Source: Lomentospora prolificans
Lineage: Eukaryota; Ascomycota; Sordariomycetes; Microascales; Microascaceae
Direction: 5' to 3'
Length of the DNA: 64,000 nt
NCBI GenBank assembly: GCA_029532625.1
Contig: JARFXM010000011.1
Span: 1,240,001-1,304,000 of the forward strand
A program made the position numbers and the translations under genes. The notes under the pieces were generated by a model. The model had not been told where the DNA came from, searched no databases, and worked only from the letters and a program-made list of their open reading frames with translations. Shown here one piece after another: positions 42,061-51,161 of the stretch (positions are counted from its first letter, which is position 1; each line of letters begins with the position of its first letter).

Positions 42061-44034
42061 AATAGAAGAAACTATATGTTATAGATATAATATTAGTAGA
42101 TAGGATAGATAGTAAAAGTAAGATAGTAACTATAAACTAGGCTTAGCTAATCTAATAGTAATAGTAGGATAAGCTATACTAAAGAGATAGTAACCTAGAA
42201 TATAAAAGGAAGCTTATAAAAGATAGAATACTAATAGAGAATAAATAGAGAGGGGCTAAAGAGAAAAATAAACCTTCTAATTACTAAAAAAGTTCTCTAA
42301 TTAGTATACCCTACCTCTATTAAGTAACTCTTAATTATAATAGCTATTAAAGAAACTATAGTAAATAAAGTAAAAGGGATAAAAAGTATCTTTAATAGTT
42401 TAAAACTAATTAGAAAATAGATAACTAGTAAGGGATAAGCTATCTAGTTAAAAAGATATATAAAGATAACCCTAATACTAATAAAGAAAAGAGAAAGTTA
42501 GAGTAAGCTAGTTACTTATTTATAATAATATATAAGGAATAAAGTAGTAAAGATAATACTTCTAAACTAGAGAAAGATATTATATTTATTATAAAGGGTA
42601 GGCTAGTAAGTAATAATAAAGAGTATAAAGGTAAGATAGATAAAGAGGAATTTAATATTTACTATTCTTAACTAGTAGATAAGGAAGAGTAGTTAATTAA
42701 GGTAGTAGTTAGTAATATAAGGAGGAACTAAAATAGATATTTATTATAAGTTAGTATTTCCTTTATATAAATTTATATTATCTATATTACTAAATACCTA
42801 TAATATAGACTATAAAGAAGGAGACTAGTAAGTACTAGTAGAGGAAGTATAGGTAAGTATTTATTAGTAGAATAAGGTACTAGTAAGTACTAGATATTAG
42901 GATAAAGGAAGGAATAGTTTATAGAAAATGATAGAAACTAAAAGTAATAGTAGCTAAGCTAAATAATATAAAATAGGTATAGTAAGTAATAATAATAAAG
43001 ATACTATAGTAACCTATAAAGTAGATAAAGAAGGTATAGAAGTAATAGGATTCTACTAATAGTAATTGAAAGTAGTAGCTATTTAACTAAAAGGATATAA
43101 TTACTATTAAATAATAAAAGGAAGGAATAAGTAATTATAAGAAAATATATAAAAAAAAGAAAATAAAATAAAATAGTAATAGACTTAATTCTATAATAGA
43201 TATAATTACTAGTAGATATAATTACTAGAAAGCTAGTAATAAATATTTAAATAACTAAAAGTACTAGCTATCTCTCTCTTATAAATACTTCCTAGATATT
43301 ATAGTTATCCTATATACTACTTTTAATAATAATAATAACTTAGTAAATAACTATTAATAAGTAATCCTAATACTAATATAAGTCCCTAATAACTAGTTAA
43401 TATTTAAAACTCCTAGTAGTAAGTATATTTAATATAAAACCTAGTAAATAATTATAAACTATTACCTAATATAACTAGAGAAGATAATATAACCTAATAA
43501 TATAGATATATCTATAGAAGTTATTAGTAAGCAAGTAGGAATTACTTATAAGGATATTACCCTAAAGTAAGTTAATAAGTAATTCCTAGAAAGATAGGAA
43601 TAATAGGAAGTGATTACTATTATATACAAGTTCTATAAAGAATAAAAGGAGAATTATAGCTAGGTAGGGCACCTAATAGTCTAGTAATTAGGAATAATAT
43701 TAAAAAGTATAATAGATATAAAGTACCTAAGAATATTATATAAGTTACTAGCTTATATAGTAGTTACTAGTATTTATACTTACTATATAGATAATAAGAT
43801 CCTATATACTACTATAGATACCCTATATCAGCTAGATACACAATATCTTATAATTTACCTAGTAGAAGTAACTACTAACTAACCCCTAAGGACCCTAGTA
43901 AAAAGACTATTATTATAGATAGTAATAACCTCCTTAAAAAAGAGAAGGCTATAGCAACTAATATAATAGAAAGAAACTACTTATAAGTCAAGCTTTATAA
44001 GTATAAGGATAAGTAAAAAAGCTATTAAGAGGGG

Positions 44035-44100
44035 TAATAAGAGTAATAGTAAGAGTAATAGTAAGAGTAATAGTAAGAGTAATAATAAAGGTAATAACCT
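44035..44100 (+). repeat. 12-bp tandem repeat coding Ser-Asn-Ser-Lys
   Basis: AGTAATAGTAAG is repeated about four times. It reads SNSK repeats in one frame and lies in the 3' half of the nested element, after a Lys/Arg-rich stretch. It is probably a low-complexity linker in the former protein. Confidence 0.65.
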
Positions 44101-44525
44101 AATAGAGGTTTTAATCTCTAGTAATAACTTACTAATAACCTAGTAATTATAAAGACTTATAAATATAGGATCCCTAACTCTAAGATCTCCCCAACTAGTA
44201 ATCCCTACTAGAAATAATAAAGACCTCTAAGAATTATAAGAGTAAGTAAGCTTATAGTAATCCTAAATAGAGAAGCTAGTAACTAAGGTTATAACCCTAT
44301 AATAGTAAGTATAAAAGTAGGGAAGCAAGATTAAAGAACTATATAATATAGTTAATAAGTTAGTAATTATAAATAAGGAAAAGAAAGAAAATATTAAGGA
44401 GAAGGTATAATAATTATTAATAAAAGGATAAAAGAAGTAAAGAAAAATATAAAAACCTAAAAATACTAACTATAGTTATTTATTTATAAATAAAGCCTAA
44501 ATAAGTAAGTATATACTAGCTAAGG

Positions 44526-44605
44526 TACCCTATATACCCTATCCCTATCCTTATCCCTATCCTAGTCCTAATCCCTATCCTAATCCCTATCCCTATCTAT
44601 TACCC
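44526..44605 (+). repeat. CCCTAT-rich 6-bp repeats (Pro-Tyr)
   Basis: A run of CCCTAT and CCTAAT-like hexamers reading Pro-Tyr repeats (PYPYPYP) with some Pro-Ser and Pro-Asn. It resembles fungal telomere repeats only superficially: the unit is CCCTAT, not CCCTAA. The older copy at about 9,960-10,020 has a short counterpart without the expansion. Confidence 0.65.
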
Positions 44606-44725
44606 TATAATACTAGATCTAATAGAAGGATAGTAAGTATTTTCTATTAACTTAGGTTCCTAACTTCCTAAATACTAGTAAAGTACTAATAAGGTTATTA
44701 GTTATTTCTTACTAGCTAGGGGTAC

Positions 44726-45074
44726 TATTATACTATATTATATAAGTAAGTATAAGAGTAAGTAATAATATACTAAACTATATAAGTAAGTATAAATAAG
44801 CCCTAGCTAATCCTTAGTAAGTAAGTAAGAAATATTAAGGGTTAGAAGTAAGGAATATATAAAAGAAGTTAGGAACTATAAACTAGATAGAAAGAGTAAG
44901 ACTATTTTACTATTATAAGAGAATACCTACCTATATACTAACTAACTATATAGAGGTGAATTTATATAAACTAGTAACTATATTAAATCTATAAATAGCA
45001 TTATAGAACCCTCCTACTTACTTGTTAGCAGCTTGGCAGCTAGCAAGCAAGCAGATACAGCACGAGCTATAACA
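44726..45074 (+). repeat. 3' LTR, 349 bp
   Basis: It begins TATTATACTATATTATATAAG, the RIP-mutated equivalent of TGTTACGCTATATCATATGAG in the 5' LTR, and ends AGATACAGCACGAGCTATAACA. Here the first part is heavily mutated and the last about 80 bp are nearly clean (GTTAGCAGCTTGGCAGCTAG), the mirror image of the 5' LTR. Confidence 0.85.
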
Positions 45075-45852
45075 CTTTTAGTATAAGTTAAATATTAAGA
45101 AGAATTTAATATTATATAGTATACTTTCTTCTAATAATAAATATATAGTATTTTAAGATTATTATTAAAGAAGAAATATATTCTATAAGCTTTTTATTCT
45201 CTTATTTCTTTCTAAGAGATTATATAGAAGGATATTTTACTATCTAGTCTAATATACTATTAGTATTATAGTAAAAAATAAAAAAAGAAGTTAGACTAAT
45301 TAGGAAAGGACTGATAGATTAAGGCTAATAAAGATTAAAAATAAAAAAGAATCTTTAAAGATAAAGACTAAAGGGAGGAGGTATTATATTATAAGCTAAT
45401 ATAACCTTTTATATAGGCTAGATAGATAAATATAATAGAAAAGGATAAACCCTAGTATAATCTAGAAAAGTAAGGATTAGGTAGTATAACCTAAATTAAT
45501 TAAACTAAAGATTAGGTAGAGAAGAGAGAATAAGGCTTCTTTAACTAATTAGTTGAGGACTATATTAAGGGTAAGTATTGTCTATAGAGGACTATACCTT
45601 AGGGACTTATAGTCTATTAAAAGATTATACCTAAGAAGGCTATAGTCCTAGGAAGAATAAAGTCTATATAAGTTATAGTTATTACTATTATATATTTTAG
45701 TTATTTTTTAGTTTTATAGTAGTTAATTTAAGTATTCTATAAACTATATTTAAATATATATTATGAACCCTTATAATTACTATCTAACTATCTTACTTAT
45801 CTATTAATAAGCCTAACTATTCTAACCTTAAGGTAACTAACCCTATTAAAAG

Positions 45853-46209
45853 TGTTGGAATATTATAAAAGGGAGTTAGTCCTTATATCTAGCCTAGCTA
45901 GATATAACTTGGCCTTAGATAAAAAATCGCTTTATACCTTTACTAATTAGCTTACCTTATAAAGACTACTTATCCTTAGTATAGTCCTTACCTAATTAGT
46001 TAAGAGAGGCTTTATCCTTCCTTCTCTATATAGATCTTCCTTTAATTAGCCTAGGTTATACTATCTAATCCCTACCTATCTCGGTTATACTAGGTTTTAT
46101 CCTTCTTTACTAGACTTATCTACCTAGCCTATATAAGAGGTTATAAAGGGATTCTTTTATTAAAGGCTAAGTTATATCTAGCCTAGCTAAAACTAAAACT
46201 AACACCTTT
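45853..46209 (-). repeat. Inverted LTR-derived segment with imperfect terminal inverted repeats
   Basis: The centre (45,950-46,170) is the reverse complement of the gypsy LTR core at about 45,400-45,600. The two lie back to back and form a large imperfect inverted repeat with arms of about 200 bp. Its own ends carry an inverted pair (TAGCTAGATATAACTTGGCC near 45,890-45,915 against GGCTAAGTTATATCTAGCC near 46,167-46,185). It may be a related solo LTR in reverse, or a small inverted-repeat element. Confidence 0.5.
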
Positions 46210-46522
46210 TAATCCTTAAATACTCTAGAACTATAATAGGAGTTAGGAGAGTTTTACTAAGACTACTTTAAAATAAGAATAATAGTAAATTCTAAGATAT
46301 TATCCCTTAGACTACCTAGGATCTAGTACTTTAAACCCTTAAACTAGAGATAATTCTAAGATAGTCTAGAGACTACCTAGAGATAGTCTAGAGCTAGTCT
46401 ATATTCTACTTAAATAGAAGCTAGGGTAGAAATATAAAAGGAAGTTAGTTAAAAAGCTTTAGAAGAAAAAAGGGCTCTTTAAGCTACAGTATATAGATTA
46501 TGATTGAACTTATAGTAAATAC
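46210..46522. repeat. AT-rich spacer with short tandem motif
   Basis: No coding signal. Around 46,355-46,405 the phrases GATAGTCTAGAG and ACTACCTAGAGATAGTCTAGAG repeat with a period of about 20-30 bp. The rest is moderately AT-rich and did not match other parts of the window. Confidence 0.4.
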
Positions 46523-46871
46523 TGTTATAGCTCATGCTATATCCACTTGCTTACTAGCTGCCAAGCTGCTAATAAGTAAGCAGGAGGGTTCTATAATACT
46601 ATTCACAGATTCAATATAGTCACTAGTTCATATAAGTTCACCTCTACATAGTCAATCAGTATATAGGTAAGTGTTCTCTTATAATAGTAAAATAGTCTTA
46701 TTCTTTCTATCTAGCTTATAGTTCCTTACTTCCTTTATATATTCCTTACCTTTAACCTTTAGTATTACTTGCTTACTGCTAAGGTTCTGCCAGAGCATGT
46801 TCATGCTTGCTTATATTGGTGTGGCATGTCATGGAGTGCCTCCATGCTTGCTTGCATGATATAGTGTAACA
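46523..46871 (-). repeat. Solo LTR of the TGTTA family, reverse orientation, little mutated
   Basis: 349 bp bounded by TGTTATAGC and GTGTAACA, the full reverse complement of the LTR seen at 40,507 and 44,726. It is the least mutated copy in the window, with many intact CA/TG pairs (CATGTTCATGCTTGC, GGTGTGGCATGTCATGG). No clean 5-bp duplication was found: the flanks are AATAC and GAATA. No internal sequence follows, so it is a recombined solo LTR. Confidence 0.8.
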
Positions 46872-47275
46872 GAATACTCTCTAATCTAACTCTATGATAC
46901 TTAGGACCTTTTACTTAAGTATGACTATTTTATATCCCTTATAGAGGTTATGTTAGCCTGTGATAATAAGGGTTTATAATTAAAGCTTTATATTTACTTT
47001 TTCTATTTCATTTAGTCTACTTAATTTATTAAATATTTTTAAAAAAAAATCTTGAATGTTATAAAAGCTATCGAAACTTATTATTATATAACCTTGAATT
47101 AGCTAATATTAAATATTAGTTATTGAAACTAGTTTTTATAATATAATAAGTTTATTATTATAAAAAAAGTATTATTGATAGTTATTACTTCTTAGTTAAA
47201 ATTATTTTATAAATAGTTCATATTATATTTATTATTAGTATTCCAGTTCTTAGTAAGAGTATTTAATTATATATC
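46872..47275. other. Transition zone at the edge of the AT-rich block
   Basis: AT-rich, less RIP-saturated sequence with an A9 run near 47,041. 46,945-46,990 (GAGGTTATGTTAGCCTGTGATAA) resembles 19,828-19,850, so a fragment of LTR-flanking sequence is probably present. No coding signal. Confidence 0.45.
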
Positions 47276-48760
47276 TAGCGTTGTGAACTATATAGCGCGG
47301 AAGCTGTGGCAATGGATTGGAGAGTGGCGTATAATCAGGTCAGGCACCATCTATATTACCAGTCGTTAGCTGCTTCAACGTGCAGTTATGTTAACACTAT
47401 ACCAGGGTGACTGGTGTTGGTTACAGACGCGGTATCCAGGCCTTTTTTATTAGAGCATTCTAGAAAATGACAACGTTTAAGAAGGTTGACGCCTGCCAGG
47501 TTCAACAGTGATAGGCATTGGGGAAAGGATGGCGGATAGGGAGCGCCTGGATACGAGAGAGAAGCGATTAAGAGGACATGGACTACACGACTCGCGGTTT
47601 GGGATATATAATGAGCAATGGTTCAAAGACTAGGGCGAAGGTTATAGCAATGCCCAACTAGTTGAAGCCCTAACCGACAGGAGGCTACCAGCTATTGAAG
47701 TTGGTGGTTAGACTGGAAGTACTTGGGGTACATTGCATGGAGTTAAGGAGGTGCTGGCGCCCATCTAGAATACGATCCTTTGTAAAAAACCCCTAGTAGG
47801 AGAGGCCCTCGTCGAGCTTGCGTCCGCCTCCGTTAGCGGACACATTTTGCAGGTGTTTCTATCAGTCGAAACACAGCTGGGTATAACACCGAACGTGCCT
47901 TTGTGTCTCATTATCATGATGGGGGCCTATCAACTCACCGTTGTCGTTGAAAGTGCCGGGAAGCCTCTTGTGAGATCGTCGCATATTTCCTGTTGGTACT
48001 GAGGGTTAGCTCGAGCGAGTATTGATAATGAGCTTGAATGCGCCACATGAAACGGGCAGTGCGAATCGCTTCGGACGAGTTGCTCGAGATTATCATTGCA
48101 TCTTTCATTGTGATAGCGGCTTCTGAAGGGTTTCGCCGTTTCCTGACGAGTTCAAGGGGCTCCGTTATGCCCTTCTCTGAGGGCGCTTTGGAATCGCAGC
48201 AATTTTCTGAACTGGACCCCCAACATCAACCAGGGCGAGTCGCTGGAGCCCGAGAGGAAGAATCTTGCCCCAAGATTTACCAGATACGGGCATACTTCCA
48301 TAAGAATTTCCAGAGTCCTAAGACGAGAATTAAGGCCGTTAGCCCAGTTTCAGCAGAGCGTCTGGAGGGCGCCTAACACGACGTATGTGGGAAGAGGAAG
48401 GGCTCCTCATGTAGAAGTTTGACAATGGCGTATTGAGATTAAACAGAGTCCTACGTTGGCTATCTCATAGGCCGTATTATCCGTGCCTGCACCTTTGACA
48501 TTGACTCCAATTCCGCTAATCTCCTCACCGGGAAACTCTGCCTGAGACGCGGTAGTGATATATTCCCCTCGCCACAGTTGAGGAGATGTCTAACGCATAT
48601 GCGTGTCCACACTTGAAATATAGCGCTTGTGGAGGTCTGATAAGGTCAATTCCCAATTCCGAAGTATAGTGTCCTTTGCTATTGTTGTTGGCTGGCATCA
48701 AGTCAAGAGTCTACGGACGTAACTGGGGACGATGGTTGTAACGAACCCTTCCTCGTCTAC
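47276..48760. other. Balanced-composition intergenic region, no supported gene
   Basis: About 1.5 kb between the transposon block and the 3' end of TAD2. The only notable frame is 48,038-48,376 on the plus strand: 112 codons from an ATG, with a hydrophobic stretch LLEIIIASFIVIAA near the start. I recognise no domain and it is too short to support by itself. The region could hold the TAD2 3' UTR and terminator, and perhaps remains of a lost gene. Confidence 0.4.
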
Positions 48761-50219
48761 CTAGACGGCCTTCAAACCCACTGTATTATCTTGCTCATCC
48801 TGCAGCGGATGGTTTATGCCGTCGACACCCTCGGTGAGATGAGGAGCATGGGTCCCGGTAGAGTTGCCATTGGCATCACGTTCTAAAGCAGCAAGCCGAG
48901 CTGCGCGGCCTTCTTTCTTCCGTGGAATCGGTGCTATATTTGGTGTAGCTAGAGTTAGATTTATGGCATTTATTGGCTAAGCACTCCAGTAGGAGGGGGT
49001 CATATCATACCTCTGCCATTCTCTTGAACGTAGAATCGACGAAGAAGGCCAACTGCCTCATCGCGGCCCCAACCGCCTTCCACCTCAAATCCAGGCTCGA
49101 TGTTACCGCCATCACCATCTGGCATGGCCGATTCCATATTGGAGAGACCACTATTTTGATGAATGCTGAAAACGCCCCCGGTCCCACCAAATTTGTCGTT
49201 TACTGCACCAAAGAACACTTTGCGGATCTGGAGTTGTCTGAGAAGGGAGGCGCACATGACACATGGCTCTACAGTTACGTAGAGTACACACTCCTGGATG
49301 ATGGATCGATCCACAATCAGTGAGGGATGTAATTTCTGGCCGTAAGGGTAAAGATAACCATGGTTCGCAGGGGGACTAGGCTCAATCTCCATGCTGGCCT
49401 CACTCTTATACTGTAGGCCCTTCAGATTGCTTGGTTCAGCGCTAGCATCGGCAGTTCGAGGGATACCATCCAGCAATGGACGGGCTAAAAGAGCAGCAAT
49501 GGCCATAAACTCTGCATGGCGAGTCCCATTGCGGGTTACATTTGTAGCATTCATGCCCCTGGCAATAATGATGCCTTTATGGACAAGTACGCAACCCACG
49601 GGAGTTTCATTAGTGCGAAGTGCTAGACGGGCCTAGATGGAATTGTTAGCTTTGGTAGTTGAAAATTTATCCAGCCATATGCTACCTAGCTATATTATAG
49701 AGGGAACCACAGTAAGATACATACCATCTCAAGAGCCTCATTTGTAAACTTTTGGTGGGCCTGTCTCTCCTCCTCAGTCCGCCCTGGAGGAACCGGCGGC
49801 TGGATCTCCAAGTTCTTTAGGGGGACTGGAGTGTCTGAAAGAGATAGAAGATGGATACCTGCAGAGAGGCTTTCACCTAGGGGGGGATTTTCCTTTAGCT
49901 CTGATGATGATTCCATGGTGATGTTTGCCCTGCTTGCTAACTCTTCTTGACTGATTTCGAGTGTGGGTTGGATCTGGACTTGCTTAGTTGCTGATGAAGC
50001 TATAGTAGTGATTATTGGATTGGATGAGTTGGTGGAGCTGCTTGGAGCAGGTTCGCTAGGGTCTCTTTGTTGATGGAGGGAGGGTAGGAGCTGAAGCTTC
50101 CCTATCATATGCTGGATGAATAAAGGAGCTGACGCCAGGGCATTCTTCACTTTTATAAGAGATGCAGGTCGCGACTGCTTATCTGAGCTCAAGTGCTCCA
50201 TGCTCCTTCCCTTCGCCAT
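48761..50219 (-). CDS. TAD2: tRNA-specific adenosine deaminase, catalytic subunit (TAD2/ADAT2)
   Basis: Catalytic subunit of the heterodimer that converts the wobble adenosine A34 of tRNA to inosine. Three exons on the minus strand: 50,219-49,725, 49,632-49,011 and 48,948-48,761, with introns of 92 bp (GTATGT...TAG) and 62 bp (GTATGA...TAG). The spliced product is 434 residues. The CDA-type deaminase domain starts near residue 155 (FTNEALEM, then ARLALRTNETPVGCVLV across intron 1). Zinc and catalytic residues are visible: H204-A-E206, and P-C289-V-M-C292. GAVNDKFGGTGGV and LLRRFYVQENGR complete the fold, followed by a basic tail (IPRKKEGRAARL). The start ATG was chosen because the frame further upstream has no ATG. 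The about 150-residue Ser/Pro-rich N-terminal extension and an about 50-residue insertion between the two motifs are longer than in bacterial TadA; exon 1 upstream of the domain is the least certain part. Confidence 0.9.
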
Positions 50220-51161
50220 ACTCCAGTAGACAGTGCTGTAGGCATGCGTTAATATCAAATACTAGCAGCAGTGAAACCAGAACTTAGAGAGTCCAGGGAA
50301 GGGGAAATAACAACTAAACTTTACTAGATCTATTTGATCACTAAAAATCCCCCTTTACCCTGATTCCCTAGTATGTGGTTTCGATGTTGGACTCAGTAGC
50401 CTTACAGCTTGGTGAATATTGCTTGCATCTCGAGCCCTTGAACCAGGCCTTATACTAAGTAGTATTCCTGAGAGGAAGGGTTAGATTAGGACTCATTAGA
50501 AAAGGCTTTCTTAAAGTAGATATCCCCAGCTAGTATATCGCCTTTGAAATTTAACTCTTAACCCTAGGCTTTCTGTCAAGAGATTGTGGTTATTTATGAC
50601 TATTAACCTGTCCAAAGTTGGTAAACTCTAGTTTCTATGTGAACGTAGCCGAGGGTGCACTACTTGCGGATTATTAATCAGCCTTGGTGCAGCTGACTTT
50701 CTACAACCGAAAGAGCTGGCAGATCATGTATCTGCTTGAGTGACATTTTCCACTTACTAGATATTCATAGCAATATGAGGTAAGGTTTTGGAAGTTCCTG
50801 ATTACTCTCGAATCGTGGAGAATGGGAGATAATTGCCGCCCTAGGGCTTATCAAATAAGGAATTTCGGTTTCATGCAATTCAGAGGCTGTTTGCTACTTA
50901 TTCGCTAAATGTGATTATATGACTAAGAAAGCATGGTTTTTCGCTGTACCAATGACGAGAGGGGAAAATAAGAGGCAACCCCGATATTGGAGAATCAATA
51001 CATGAATGCGATACACCCGCATGACAACAGACTTAAATAAATATGTGACGTAGGCTTGCATGTACACTCGCTCGATATTTGAAAATATGCCCGAAGATGT
51101 TCGAAATAAATGTAGTTCGACGTGGAATGGCAAATTCCATCAAGACAACATCAATGAGCCA
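50220..51161. other. Intergenic: TAD2 upstream region and regulator 3' flank
   Basis: 942 bp between two minus-strand genes. It should carry the TAD2 promoter on the left and the terminator of the next gene on the right. CTACAG and similar acceptor-like sites near 50,233 would allow a 5' UTR intron for TAD2, but this is unproven. No other gene is supported. Confidence 0.5.

Larger units (their letters stand above)
40507..45074 (+). mobile_element. Complete nested LTR element with CTTTT target duplication
   Basis: It begins TGTTAC at 40,507 and ends TAACA at 45,074, with direct terminal repeats of 345 bp (40,507-40,851) and 349 bp (44,726-45,074). The 5-bp sequence CTTTT flanks both sides (40,502-40,506 and 45,075-45,079), the usual integrase signature. 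The interior is about 3.9 kb, short for a complete copia or gypsy element. I found no RT, RNase H or integrase motif in it, so it may be non-autonomous or too damaged to read. Interior frames are full of TAA/TAG. Tandem amino-acid repeats remain visible near 41,882, 44,040 and 44,530. A purine-rich stretch (AGCTAGGGGTAC) lies just before the 3' LTR, where a polypurine tract would be expected. Confidence 0.85.
40315..45853 (+). repeat. Gypsy LTR interrupted by a 4.6-kb insertion
   Basis: The LTR starts near 40,315 (AAAAGTAGGTAATCC, as at window position 7), stops at 40,506, and resumes at 45,080 (AGTATAAGTTAAATATTAAG) to end near 45,853 with GTGTTGGAATATTATA. The joined parts total about 0.97 kb and match the block at 1-903. 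The reverse LTR at 30.2 kb and the forward LTR at 25.1 kb show the same junction uninterrupted. Confidence 0.8.
1..47275. other. AT-rich RIP-mutated transposon block
   Basis: This stretch is dominated by TA dinucleotides, has very few CG dinucleotides, and has no open reading frame of 60 codons in any of the six frames. Recognisable retrotransposon coding segments in it are interrupted by TAA and TAG where Gln codons are expected, and Asp codons have become Asn (GAT-GAT to GAT-AAT in the RT active site). Both changes are what RIP (C to T in CpA context on either strand) would produce. It ends sharply near 47,275, where balanced sequence with CG dinucleotides begins. In filamentous ascomycetes such blocks are usually H3K9-methylated heterochromatin; that part is inference. 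Confidence 0.9.

Noticed and set aside
44526..44605. Interstitial telomere repeat
   Set aside because: The unit is CCCTAT with CCTAAT variants, not the fungal CCCTAA; it lies in the interior of the nested LTR element and reads as Pro-Tyr repeats.
1..47275. Mitochondrial DNA
   Set aside because: Although very AT-rich, it has no mitochondrial genes, rRNA or tRNAs; it contains nested LTR elements with TpA excess and joins nuclear genes.
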